From positions 1 through 64,000 of the forward strand of contig NZ_JAHYSG010000070.1 of the NCBI RefSeq assembly GCF_022095675.1: a DNA stretch of 64,000 bases, written 5' to 3'. Position 1 is the stretch's first letter, and every line of letters begins with the position of its first letter. Positions 14,773 to 23,604 of the stretch are shown one piece after another. The translations under genes and the position numbers were made by a program. The DNA comes from Dactylosporangium sp. AC04546. GTDB taxonomy: Bacteria > Actinomycetota > Actinomycetes > Mycobacteriales > Micromonosporaceae. Under the pieces are notes generated by a model. It did no database searches. It worked only from the letters and a program-made list of their open reading frames with translations, and was not told where the DNA came from.

Positions 14773-16890
14773 GTGCCGGACCACATGCCCTGCCCGGCCG
14801 CCGTTGCTGATCGGACCCCGGCGGGCCGGCCCGGTCTGCTGGTGCGGCTTGCGACCCGCGAGGAGCTTGCCGGCCGGGTACTGCTGGTCGCGTCGGTGCT
14901 GCCGGTGCTGGTCGCGATCGCCTGGCTGGTGGTGGCGGTGCCGCTGGCGGCCGCCGGCGCCTTCCACGCCTGGCTCGTCGTGCCGCTGGCCGGCGGCGCG
15001 GCGGTGCTGCTGGTGCGGTGGGCGATGCCCCGGCTGCGGGCGGTGCCGGTCCGGCCGGCGCCGTGGTGGTCGCTGCTCGCCACGGCAGCCGTGGCCGCCG
15101 GCTTCGCGATCCTGGCCGCCGCGACCTACAGCGAGCAGGCTGTGCTGCACCGCGACGCCGGCACGTACGCCCAGGTCGGGCTGTGGCTGAGCCAGCATCC
15201 AGCACTGACCACGCCGGTTCCCGTCGAGGCGTTCGGCCCGGCCGCCGACGCGGTGACGTTCGCCCATCCTGGCTTCTTCGTGCAGGACGGGCTGATCGTG
15301 CCGCAGTTCATGACCGGCTGGCCGACGATGCTGGCGGCCGCCTTCTGGGTCGGCGGCTGGCAGGGCATGTTCGTGTTGCCCGCGCTGGTCGGCGGCGCGG
15401 CGGTCCTCGCGGTGGCCGGGTTGGCGGCGCGGCTGTGCGGGGCGCGCTGGGCCGCACCCGCGGCGCTGCTGCTGGCGCTGGCGTGGCCGGTGCTGCGGGT
15501 GAGCCAGACGACGTACTCGGAGCCGCTGGCCTGCCTGATGCTCGCCGGTGGCATCAGCCTGCTCATCGACGGCTGGTCCCTGGCGGCCGGGCGGACACGC
15601 TCCCGCATGGACGCGCCGGCGCGGCGCGACACCGGTGTGCTGCTCGGCCTGGCCGGGCTGGTGCTCTCCGGCGGGCAACTGGTGCGGCTCGACATGGGTG
15701 TGGACTTCGCGCTGGTCGTGCCGGTGGTCGGCTGGTGGTGCCTGCGGCGACGGGCCGGGGCGGCGGCGTTCGCCGCCGGCGCCGTTCTCGGCGGCGGGCT
15801 GGGACTGCTCGACAGCCGCTTCGTCACCTGGCCGTACGTCCAGCTGAACTGGGAGTCGGTGCGGCTGATGGTGCTGCTGCTCGTCGTGGCGGTCACCGGC
15901 ACGGTGGTCACCGTCGCGGCGCTGCGGTGGCGGGGTGCCGGGCCGCTGCCCGTCCGGCGGCGTTCGCTCACCGGTGTGGCCGTCGCGGCGGTGGTGGTCG
16001 GCGGCGCGCTGCTGGCGGCCCGGCCGCTGCTGTACGTCGATCATTCGATCACCGCCGCCTCCACGATCGACTACGTGGCGTCGCACCAGCAGCGGTTCGG
16101 TCTGCCGGTCGACGGCACCCGCAGCTACGCGGAGCAGAGCCTGTCGTGGGTGTCGTGGTACGTGGGCTGGCCGGCGCTGGTGCTCGCGTGGTCCGGCGCG
16201 ATGCTCGCCGCGGCGGGAGTGGCCCGCGGCCGGGACTGGCGGCTGCTGCCGGTGCTGCTGGTGTACGGAGGCTCGGGCGTCGCCACGCTGCTGCGCCCGG
16301 CGATCACGCCGGATCACCCGTGGGCGGACCGGCGGCTGGTCGTGGAGGTGCTGCCGGCGGTCGTGCTGTTCGCCGTGGTCGCCCTGGCCCGTGCCACGCG
16401 GGTCAGCCGCGCGGCCGCGGCCCGGCCGGCGCTGCGGCGGGCACCCCGCCGCGCGCTGCGGCTCCTGCCGGCCCTGCTGCTGGTGCCGGCGCTGGTGCCG
16501 GGTGCCGTCGTGACCTCCGAGCTCGCGCCGCTGCGCACGGAGGTCGGCGAACCGGCCGCCGCGGCCGCGGTGTGCCACGCGTTGCGGCCGGCGGACTCGG
16601 TGATCCTGATGGACACCCAGTGGGCACCCACGGTGCGCAACCAGTGCGGCGTGCCGGTGGCGGCGCTGGACGACCCGACCGTCGAGGCGATCCGCACGGC
16701 GGTCGCCGGGGTCCGGGCCGCCGGCCGGGATCCGGTGCTGATGTCGTCCTCGACGCTGCCGCTGCTGCCGTACGGGCTGCCGCTGGACAAGGTGGTGTAC
16801 CTGGACACGCAGGAGGACCAGCACCAGTTGGTGCGCCGGCCCGACGGCACCGACCCGCGACGGCTGGAGTGCTGGATTGTCCGGGCGTGA
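14773..16890 (+). CDS. Polytopic membrane protein, GT-C-type glycosyltransferase-like
   Basis: The protein has 705 aa with about 12 or more membrane segments. The first outer loop contains LHRDAGTYAQVGLWLSQHP, resembling the acidic loop that binds polyprenyl-phosphate sugars in GT-C enzymes, and a non-membrane C-terminal portion of about 150 residues follows the last span. It probably transfers a sugar from a lipid carrier at the outer face of the membrane. The GTG at 14773 is taken as the start; an in-frame ATG at 14785 is an alternative. It is the first of seven genes with 2-4 bp gaps or overlaps up to 25130, so it heads the glycan operon. No acceptor is predictable. Confidence 0.65.
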   Translation: MPDHMPCPAAVADRTPAGRPGLLVRLATREELAGRVLLVASVLPVLVAIAWLVVAVPLAAAGAFHAWLVVPLAGGAAVLLVRWAMPRLRAVPVRPAPWWSLLATAAVAAGFAILAAATYSEQAVLHRDAGTYAQVGLWLSQHPALTTPVPVEAFGPAADAVTFAHPGFFVQDGLIVPQFMTGWPTMLAAAFWVGGWQGMFVLPALVGGAAVLAVAGLAARLCGARWAAPAALLLALAWPVLRVSQTTYSEPLACLMLAGGISLLIDGWSLAAGRTRSRMDAPARRDTGVLLGLAGLVLSGGQLVRLDMGVDFALVVPVVGWWCLRRRAGAAAFAAGAVLGGGLGLLDSRFVTWPYVQLNWESVRLMVLLLVVAVTGTVVTVAALRWRGAGPLPVRRRSLTGVAVAAVVVGGALLAARPLLYVDHSITAASTIDYVASHQQRFGLPVDGTRSYAEQSLSWVSWYVGWPALVLAWSGAMLAAAGVARGRDWRLLPVLLVYGGSGVATLLRPAITPDHPWADRRLVVEVLPAVVLFAVVALARATRVSRAAAARPALRRAPRRALRLLPALLLVPALVPGAVVTSELAPLRTEVGEPAAAAAVCHALRPADSVILMDTQWAPTVRNQCGVPVAALDDPTVEAIRTAVAGVRAAGRDPVLMSSSTLPLLPYGLPLDKVVYLDTQEDQHQLVRRPDGTDPRRLECWIVRA

Positions 16891-16893
16891 CAC

Positions 16894-18036
16894 ATGACGG
16901 TTGATCGACGGGTCGTGTTCTTCGGCACCTACGACAGCGGCGCGCATCCACGGGTCCTCGTGCTCGCACAGGGGCTCCGGTCGCGGGGCGCCACGGTCGT
17001 GGAGTGCAACGCACCGCTGCGCATCAGCACCGCGGAGCGGGTCGCCGCGGTTCGCCGGCCGTGGCGGTTGCCGCTGCTCGCGATGCGCGTCGCCCAGCGG
17101 TGGTGGCGCCTGCTGCGGATGGTGCGGCGCATGGACCGGGCGGAGCGGTCCGCCACCGACGCGGTGGTCGTCGGCTACCTCGGCCTGCTCGACGTGCACC
17201 TGGCCCGGATGCTGTTCCGGCGGACCCCGATCGTCCTGGACCACATGACCGGCGCGGCCGAGACCGCGGCCGACCGCCGCCTCGGGGGCGGCGTCCGGCA
17301 GCGCGTGCTGCGTGCCGTCGACCGCGCGGCCTGGTCCCGTGCGGACATCGTGGTCGTCGACACCGACGAGCAGCTGGCCGCGCTGCCGGCCGGCGTGCGG
17401 GAGCGCGGCGTCGTGTGCGCCGTCGGCGCACCGGACGCCTGGATGGCGGCGGGTGCCCGGGCCCACACGGCAGAGCCCGACGGCGGGCCGCTGCGGGTGG
17501 TGTTCTTCGGGCTGTTCACGCCACTGCAGGGCGCGCCGACGATCGGCGCGGCCGCCGCGCTGCTGACGGACCGCCCGGTGTCGTTCACGCTGATCGGCCA
17601 CGGCCAGGACGAGGCGGCCACCCGGCGGGCCGCGGCCGGCGCCGCCGTGCGGTGGCTGCCGTGGGCCGACCCCGACGACCTGCCGCGGCTCGTGGCCGAG
17701 CACGACGTCTGCCTGGGCATCTTCGGCACCAGCCCGAAGGCGCACCGGGTGGTGCCGAACAAGGTGTTCCAGGGTGCGGCCGCCGGGTGCGCGATCATCA
17801 CCGCCGACACCGGGCCGCAGCGCCGTGCGCTCGCCGGCGCGGCACTCCTGGTACCGCCGGGTGATGCTGCCGCCCTGGCCGGGGCGCTCGAGCGGCTGGC
17901 CACCGACCGCGACGAGCTCGCCCGGTTGCGGCGGCAGGCCCGTTCGGCGGCGCAGGAACGCTTCACCGCCCACGAGGTCGTGCGGCCGCTCTGGCAGCGG
18001 CTCGGCACGCCGGGAGGAGGTAACGACGATGCCTGA
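16894..18036 (+). CDS. Glycosyltransferase, GT-B fold (GT4-like)
   Basis: The protein has 380 aa. The N-terminal half begins VVFFGTYDSGAHPRVLVLAQGLRSRGATVVECN, the acceptor-binding Rossmann domain. The C-terminal half has LRVVFFGLFTPLQGAPTIGAAAALL and VPNKVFQGAAAGCAIITADT, the donor-binding pattern where P-x-K-x-x-E/Q and A-x-G occur. It has no membrane spans and so acts in the cytoplasm with a nucleotide sugar. It starts 4 bp after the previous stop and overlaps the next gene by 8 bp. Donor and acceptor are unknown. Confidence 0.82.
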   Translation: MTVDRRVVFFGTYDSGAHPRVLVLAQGLRSRGATVVECNAPLRISTAERVAAVRRPWRLPLLAMRVAQRWWRLLRMVRRMDRAERSATDAVVVGYLGLLDVHLARMLFRRTPIVLDHMTGAAETAADRRLGGGVRQRVLRAVDRAAWSRADIVVVDTDEQLAALPAGVRERGVVCAVGAPDAWMAAGARAHTAEPDGGPLRVVFFGLFTPLQGAPTIGAAAALLTDRPVSFTLIGHGQDEAATRRAAAGAAVRWLPWADPDDLPRLVAEHDVCLGIFGTSPKAHRVVPNKVFQGAAAGCAIITADTGPQRRALAGAALLVPPGDAAALAGALERLATDRDELARLRRQARSAAQERFTAHEVVRPLWQRLGTPGGGNDDA

Positions 18037-18853
18037 CACGGCACGGATGGACCGGATCGCGCCACTGTCCCCCAACGCCTGGCTGCGGATGGACGTCGTG
18101 ACGAGGATGTTCCCGGCCGGCGCCACCGACGTGCTGGAGGTCGGCTGCGGGCAGGGCGGCTTCGGCGCCCGCCTCGCACAGCGCCACAACTACGTCGGCG
18201 TCGAGCCGGACCGGTCCTCCTTCGGGGTGGCCGAGCGGCGGCTGCGCATGGCGGGCGCCGGCCGGGTCGTCAACTCGACGCTGGACGGGCTGCCGGCCGG
18301 CCGGTTCGACGTCGTCTGCGCGTTCGAGGTACTGGAGCACCTCGACGACGACGTGGCGGCGGTGCGGGCGTGGCGGGACCGGCTCCGGCCGGGCGGGTGG
18401 CTCCTGCTGTCCGTGCCGGCCTACCAGCACCGGTACGGGCCCGCGGACGAGCTCGTCGGCCACGTCCGCCGCTACGACCCGGCGGCGCTCGACGCGCTGC
18501 TGCGCGGTGCCGGCCTGGTCGACGTGGACGTGCGCCACTACGGGATGCCGCTCGGCTACCTGCTGGAGACCAGCCGCAACGTGCTGGCCCGGCGGCGGCT
18601 GGCCGGCGTGCGGGGGGCGTCGGGCCACGAGCGGTCCGCGGCGTCGGGCCGGCTGTTGCAACCGTCGGCGCGGCTGCGGGGCCTGCTGCACCGCTGGGGA
18701 ACCGCGCCGTTCCGCTGGATGCAGCGTGCCGCGCCCGGGACCGGCCCGGGCCTGGTGGCCAGGGCCCGCGTGCCGCAGCCGGCGGTACCACCCGAGGAGG
18801 TCGACCCTCCGATGAACGATCCGTTATCCACGAACCCGGACGAGAAGCGATGA
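18029..18853 (+). CDS. Class I SAM-dependent methyltransferase
   Basis: The protein has 274 aa. The SAM-binding core is DVLEVGCGQGGFGARLAQ (motif I), YVGVEPDRSSF (motif II) and FDVVCAFEVLEHLDDDVAAVR (motif III/post), with LRPGGWLLLSVPA following. This is the UbiG/Methyltransf_11/23 type. The C-terminal 80 residues are basic and less conserved. The ATG at 18029 is supported by a strong GGGAGGAGG about 9 bp upstream, though it overlaps the glycosyltransferase stop by 8 bp. Within the operon it probably methylates a sugar or lipid-linked intermediate. Confidence 0.85.
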   Translation: MPDTARMDRIAPLSPNAWLRMDVVTRMFPAGATDVLEVGCGQGGFGARLAQRHNYVGVEPDRSSFGVAERRLRMAGAGRVVNSTLDGLPAGRFDVVCAFEVLEHLDDDVAAVRAWRDRLRPGGWLLLSVPAYQHRYGPADELVGHVRRYDPAALDALLRGAGLVDVDVRHYGMPLGYLLETSRNVLARRRLAGVRGASGHERSAASGRLLQPSARLRGLLHRWGTAPFRWMQRAAPGTGPGLVARARVPQPAVPPEEVDPPMNDPLSTNPDEKR

Positions 18854-19800
18854 AGGACATCACCATGTACCCGCGCGCAACCGCGGCAGCCAGCACACCC
18901 GACCAGTCCGAGGCGCCGCACGTCACGATCGTGCTGCCCTGCTACAACGAAGAGGCACACGTCCGTGCCGAGCTCGAGCGCATCTGCGCGGCGATGGACG
19001 CCAGCGCGTACCGCTACGAACTGCTCGCGATCGACGACGCGTCCACCGACGCGACGCTCGACGTCCTCCGGCAGGCCGAACCCGTGATGCCGAACGTGCG
19101 GGTCATCGCCCTGCACCGCAACGGCGGCGCCGGCACCGTCCGCCGGACCGGCACCCGGATGGCCCGCGGCGACGTCGTGGTGTGGACCGACGCCGACATG
19201 TCGTACCCCAACGAGCGCATCCCCGAGATGGTCGACATGCTCTACAACGACCCCGGCATCGACCAGGTCGTCGGCGCCCGCACCTCCGAGCAGGGCAGTC
19301 ACCGGCTGCTGCGGATCCCGGCGAAGTGGGCCATCCGCAAGATCGCCGAGTGGCTCGTCGGGCAGCCGATCCCCGACCTCAACTCCGGCCTGCGGGCGTT
19401 CCGCCGCCGCGTCGCCGAACCATACCTGCCGCTGCTGCCACCCGGCTTCTCCTGCGTCACCACGCTCACCCTCGCGTTCCTGTCCAACCGGCACGCCATC
19501 CGGTACGTGCCGATCGACTACGCCAAACGAGCGGGCAAGTCGAAGTTCCGCTTCGTCACCGACGCCTACCGCTACCTGCTGCAGGTCGTGCGCATGGTGA
19601 TGTACTTCAACCCGTTGAAGGCACTCATGCCGGTCGCCCTGACGCTGCTCGCCGTCGGTGCCGCCAAGAGCGTCTTCGACGTCGCCGTCCATCCGGTCCG
19701 GGTCGCGAACAACACCATCATGCTCGTCATGACCGGGCTGGTCATCGCCTCGATGGCCCTGCTCGCCGACCTCATCGTGCGGTCGCGGCCCGGAGCGTAA
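18850..19800 (+). CDS. Glycosyltransferase family 2, polyprenyl-phosphate type
   Basis: The protein has 316 aa. The GT-A domain shows TIVLPCYNEEAHV, the DD pair in LAIDDASTDAT, and the metal-binding DAD in VVWTDADMSYPN, then GARTSEQGSHRLLR. The last 70 residues form two membrane helices (LMPVALTLLAVGAAKSVFDV and MLVMTGLVIASMALLADLIV). This layout is that of DPM1/ArnC-like enzymes that load a sugar onto polyprenyl phosphate on the inner face, supplying the membrane GT-C enzymes of the same operon. Its ATG overlaps the preceding stop (ATGA). Confidence 0.88.
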   Translation: MKDITMYPRATAAASTPDQSEAPHVTIVLPCYNEEAHVRAELERICAAMDASAYRYELLAIDDASTDATLDVLRQAEPVMPNVRVIALHRNGGAGTVRRTGTRMARGDVVVWTDADMSYPNERIPEMVDMLYNDPGIDQVVGARTSEQGSHRLLRIPAKWAIRKIAEWLVGQPIPDLNSGLRAFRRRVAEPYLPLLPPGFSCVTTLTLAFLSNRHAIRYVPIDYAKRAGKSKFRFVTDAYRYLLQVVRMVMYFNPLKALMPVALTLLAVGAAKSVFDVAVHPVRVANNTIMLVMTGLVIASMALLADLIVRSRPGA

Positions 19801-19802
19801 CC

Positions 19803-22592
19803 ATGCCGAGTCGCTCGCTGTCCGTTGCCGGCGTGGCGGCGGTGGTGCTGTTCGCGCTGTGGGGGCTGGCCGGCCCGCTCACCGGGCGTACGGTGCTGGC
19901 GCCGACGGACGAGATGATCGCGGGCAGCCCGTATGCGGCGGCCGGGGCGCCGGGCGAGCGGGTGGACAACGCCTGGCTCGACGACGTCTACACCGCCCAG
20001 CTGCCCAGCGCCATGCTGTTCAAGCACGCCCTCGACCGGGGCGACATCGCCGGCTGGAACCCGTACGAGGCGGGCGGGACGCCGCTGGCGGCGGTGCCGA
20101 ACAACGCGCTGTTCTCACCGCTGTCGTTGCCGTACTACCTGATGCCGACGTGGCTGGCGCCAGCGTACGAGGAACTGCTCGAGATCGTGTGCGCGGTCGG
20201 TGGCGGCTTCCTGCTGCTGCGCCGGTGGCAGCTGAGCCGGCCCGCCGCGCTCGGCGGTGGGCTGATGTTCGCCACCAGCGCCTTCATGCTCATCTGGCTC
20301 GACTTCCCGCAGACGCAGGTGGCCGCGTTCATCCCGGCGACGTTCTGGACCGTCGAACGGTTCCTGCAGTTGCGGCGGGCACGTGACGCGGCGCTCGTCG
20401 CGGTACCGGTCGCGGCGATGCTGCTGGGTGGCTTCCCGGCGGTGACCGGGTACACGCTGCTCACCGTCGGCGGGTACGCGCTGGCCCGGGTGGTGGCGCA
20501 GCGCTCGGCGGGGATACGGTCCGCGGCGGCGAGCGTCGCCGGCATCGCCGGCGGGGTCCTGGCCGGGTTCGGCCTCGCCGCGTTCCAGCTGCTGCCGTTC
20601 ATCGGGTTCTACCGGTCCTGGTACATCGAGGGCCGCGCACAGACCCCGGGCCAGCACCTCGACCCCGCCGCCCTCGTCACCACGGTCGCCCCGTTCGCGC
20701 TCGGCACGGCCGACCCGAACCGGCAGCCGTTCCTGCTCGGCACGAACGTCGTCGAGTCGCTGTGCTACACCGGTGCCGCGACCCTCGTGCTCGCCGTGGC
20801 GGCGATCGGGCTGACCCGAGCGGGCCGGGCCGGCCTTCCCCGGGGCGTCTGGGTCTTCCTCGTCGCCGGTGTCCTGCTCTGGGGCGTGCTGATCTTCGCC
20901 GGTGGGCCGCTGCTGGCGATCGCGCAGCACACGCCGGGTATCGGTGGGCTGTTCGCCGGCAACTTCATCGGCCGGGCCCGCAGCATCTTCGGCTTCATGC
21001 TCGCCGCGCTCGGCGCGGTCGGCTTCGAGCTGCTGCTGACGAGCCGTTCACCGGCAGCCAGGCCGGGCCGCTGGTGGCTGACCCCGGCGGCGGTGTGGCT
21101 GCTCGTCGCCGCCGGGGCCGGCGCCGTGGTCTGGCGGGGCCGGCAGGTCGCCGCCGCGAACGCCGCCGTCGACGGCTACGACCGGGCCGTCCTCACGGGC
21201 GCTGTGCTGGTCGGCTGCGCCGTCGTGTGCGCCGTCGTCGCCCGGCGGGCCCGCCCCGGAAGCGGCCGGTGGCGCCGGATGGCCGCGCCGGTGGCCGCGG
21301 GCGCGCTGCTCCTGCAGATCGGCGGCCAGGCCGGCTGGCTCGTGCACCAGTACTGGCCCCACTCGTCGCGGGCCACCTTCTACCCGGTCACCGACACCCA
21401 CCAGTACCTCGCCGACGGCCTGGGCCACGAACGGTTCGCCGCCGCCGGCGACGCCCTCATCATGGGCACCGGCGCCGCGTACCGCCTGCGCTCGCTCAAC
21501 GGTCACGCGTTCCTGGACCGCTCGTTCGCCGAGCTGCTCGGCGCCGCACCCGGCACCGCCGTGCCGTGGCCGACCTACGTCACGTTCGACGCCGACGTCG
21601 CCCAGGCGACCAGCACGATCCTGGATCGTCTCGGGGTCCGGTACTTCGTCACCGCGCCATCGGCCACGATCTTCGGATCGCCGGCCGCGCAGCCGCTCGC
21701 GGACAACACCATGACCCTCGAGCCGGACAGTCCGGTCACCGTCGCCGCCACGCTGTCCGGCGGCATCCGCGGCATCGGCGTCGTCCCGGCCGACACGTCC
21801 CCGGCCGGGCCCGGCGCCCGCCTGCGGATCACCGTGCGCGACGGCGCCGGCGTGACCGTCGCCGACACGAGCTACCCCGTCCCCGAGCTGACCGCCGGAC
21901 AGCCCTGGGTGCTGCCGGTCGCGGAGTTCGAGCTGAGCGGGCCGGCCGCGGTCACGCTGACCCTGAGCGGGCCGGCCGCCGTCGGCGTGATGACCGACGC
22001 CGGGTCCGTCACCATCCCGACCGTCGCCGCCGACGACGACGGGCTGCGGCTGGCGTACGCCGGCTCGACCGTCATCTACGAACGCCGGCACGCCCTGGAG
22101 CGCATCCGCTGGGCCGGCAGCGCGGTCGTGGAGCGCTCGGCGGACCGGCGGCTGGAGATGCTCGCGGCCGGCGCGGTGGACGCGCACACCGTGCTGCTGT
22201 CCGGGCCGGCCGGCGCATCGGGTGGCGGCAACGCCGGGCTGCGGGTCGAAGCAGACGACAACGACGTCATCCAGGTTGCCGTCTCCGCCGAGACCAGCGG
22301 CTATCTCGTCGTCGCAGACGCGGACCAGACCGGCTGGACCGCGGCCGTCGACGGGCGGCGCGTCCCGCTGCTCCCCGCCGACCACGGCGTCGTCGCCGTC
22401 GCCGTGCCCGCCGGTGACCACCTCGTCTCGCTGACGTTCTCCGCACCGCACGGCCGGCTCGGCGGCTGGCTGACCGCGGCGACCGCCGCCCTGCTCGTCG
22501 TCGTGTCGATCGGCGGCACCATCGGCGTGCCGCTGCGTCGCCGCCGCTCAGTCGCGCCCGTCCCGCACACCGTAAGGTCGGACAGTGCCTGA
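19803..22592 (+). CDS. YfhO family membrane protein
   Basis: The protein has 929 aa. About 12-13 membrane segments fill residues 1-510, and the first outer loop holds WNPYEAGGTPLAAVPNNALFSPLSLPYYL, the YfhO-family loop (N-P-y-x-x-x-G-x-P). The C-terminal 400 residues form an outer beta-rich domain ending with SGYLVVADADQTGWTAAVDGR and VPAGDHLVSLTFSAPHGRLGGW, the usual YfhO finish (gW.a.vDG, vpaG.h.v.f.y), then a final span. YfhO proteins are linked to glycosylation of lipoteichoic acids or other envelope polymers. It starts 2 bp after the GT2 stop and overlaps the next gene by 8 bp. Confidence 0.83.
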   Translation: MPSRSLSVAGVAAVVLFALWGLAGPLTGRTVLAPTDEMIAGSPYAAAGAPGERVDNAWLDDVYTAQLPSAMLFKHALDRGDIAGWNPYEAGGTPLAAVPNNALFSPLSLPYYLMPTWLAPAYEELLEIVCAVGGGFLLLRRWQLSRPAALGGGLMFATSAFMLIWLDFPQTQVAAFIPATFWTVERFLQLRRARDAALVAVPVAAMLLGGFPAVTGYTLLTVGGYALARVVAQRSAGIRSAAASVAGIAGGVLAGFGLAAFQLLPFIGFYRSWYIEGRAQTPGQHLDPAALVTTVAPFALGTADPNRQPFLLGTNVVESLCYTGAATLVLAVAAIGLTRAGRAGLPRGVWVFLVAGVLLWGVLIFAGGPLLAIAQHTPGIGGLFAGNFIGRARSIFGFMLAALGAVGFELLLTSRSPAARPGRWWLTPAAVWLLVAAGAGAVVWRGRQVAAANAAVDGYDRAVLTGAVLVGCAVVCAVVARRARPGSGRWRRMAAPVAAGALLLQIGGQAGWLVHQYWPHSSRATFYPVTDTHQYLADGLGHERFAAAGDALIMGTGAAYRLRSLNGHAFLDRSFAELLGAAPGTAVPWPTYVTFDADVAQATSTILDRLGVRYFVTAPSATIFGSPAAQPLADNTMTLEPDSPVTVAATLSGGIRGIGVVPADTSPAGPGARLRITVRDGAGVTVADTSYPVPELTAGQPWVLPVAEFELSGPAAVTLTLSGPAAVGVMTDAGSVTIPTVAADDDGLRLAYAGSTVIYERRHALERIRWAGSAVVERSADRRLEMLAAGAVDAHTVLLSGPAGASGGGNAGLRVEADDNDVIQVAVSAETSGYLVVADADQTGWTAAVDGRRVPLLPADHGVVAVAVPAGDHLVSLTFSAPHGRLGGWLTAATAALLVVVSIGGTIGVPLRRRRSVAPVPHTVRSDSA

Positions 22593-23604
22593 GCAGACCC
22601 ACCCGGCCACCACCGACACGGCGCCGCGATGGGTCGCCCTCGCGCGGCGGCTGCAGCACGTCCTCACCCACCGGTGGACCCGGCGGGCCTTCCTCGCCGC
22701 CACGGTCGCCGGCGGCCTCTACGCCCTCGCGGTGCAGCGCACGACGCTGGCCGCGTCCCTGGGCGAGGTCCGCGCCGGCGCCCTACTCAGCGCGGCCGGG
22801 CTCGTCGTCGCCGGCCTGATCGCCACCATGCAGGTGTGGCGGGTGCTGCTGGCCGGCCTGGGCGCGCCGCTGCGGCCGCTCGCCGCGGCGCAGACCTTCT
22901 TCGTCGGGCAGCTCGCGAAGTACCTTCCCGGGTCCATGTGGTCGGTGCTGGCCCAGATGGAGCTCGCCAGGGCGCACCACGTGCCACGCAGCCGCACCGC
23001 CACCGCGGCCGCACTCACCATCGCCGTGTCACTCGGCGCCGGGCTGCTCACGACGGTCGTCGCCCTGCCGTTCGCCGGCGACCAGGCCGGCAGCCGCTCG
23101 TGGTGGCTCCTGCTCGGCGTACCGCTGCTGGCCGTACTGCTGCATCCGAAGCTCGTCAACGGCGTCGTCGGCGCCGCGTTGCGGCTCGCCCGCCGCCCGC
23201 CGATGCCGAAGCCGCTGTCCGGCCGGACGATCGTCGCCGCGGCGGGATGGGCCGTGCTGTCCTGGGTGCTGCTCGGCGCCCACGTCGCGGCGCTGGGCCG
23301 GCCGCTGGGCGCCGACACGCTGCGGGCCGCGGCCGTGTCCGTCGGCGGGTTCGCCCTGGCGTGGTGCCTGGGCTTCCTGATGCTGGTGGCACCGGCCGGG
23401 GTCGGGGTCCGGGAGGTACTGCTGGTGGGCCTGCTCGGCACGCAGCTCACCGTCGCGCAGGCAACCGCGGTGACCGTGCTGTCCCGGGCCCTGATGACGG
23501 CCGCGGACCTCGCGCTGGCGGGCGCCGCGGCGGCGGCCGTGTACGTCGCGCGCCGCCGCGACCCGTCCCCCGATGACGGGACGACGCGGGGGACGTCTGC
23601 GTGA
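22585..23604 (+). CDS. Flippase-like membrane protein (LPG synthase TM/UPF0104 family)
   Basis: The protein has 339 aa with eight or so membrane segments. LAAAQTFFVGQLAKYLPGSMWSVLAQMELARAH is the conserved family loop (F-x-x-x-x-x-Y-x-P-G), and LGFLMLVAPAGVGVREVLLV is the conserved C-terminal motif (P-x-G-x-G-x-x-E). Family members include the MprF flippase domain and many proteins next to polyprenyl glycosyltransferases, where lipid flipping is proposed. GTG 22585 overlaps the YfhO stop by 8 bp. The context supports a role in moving lipid-linked sugar. Confidence 0.82.
   Translation: MPEQTHPATTDTAPRWVALARRLQHVLTHRWTRRAFLAATVAGGLYALAVQRTTLAASLGEVRAGALLSAAGLVVAGLIATMQVWRVLLAGLGAPLRPLAAAQTFFVGQLAKYLPGSMWSVLAQMELARAHHVPRSRTATAAALTIAVSLGAGLLTTVVALPFAGDQAGSRSWWLLLGVPLLAVLLHPKLVNGVVGAALRLARRPPMPKPLSGRTIVAAAGWAVLSWVLLGAHVAALGRPLGADTLRAAAVSVGGFALAWCLGFLMLVAPAGVGVREVLLVGLLGTQLTVAQATAVTVLSRALMTAADLALAGAAAAAVYVARRRDPSPDDGTTRGTSA

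Noticed and set aside
14626..18189. 1187-codon leftward open frame
   Set aside because: Antisense to the glycan operon; Arg/Gln/His/Pro-rich with no domain.
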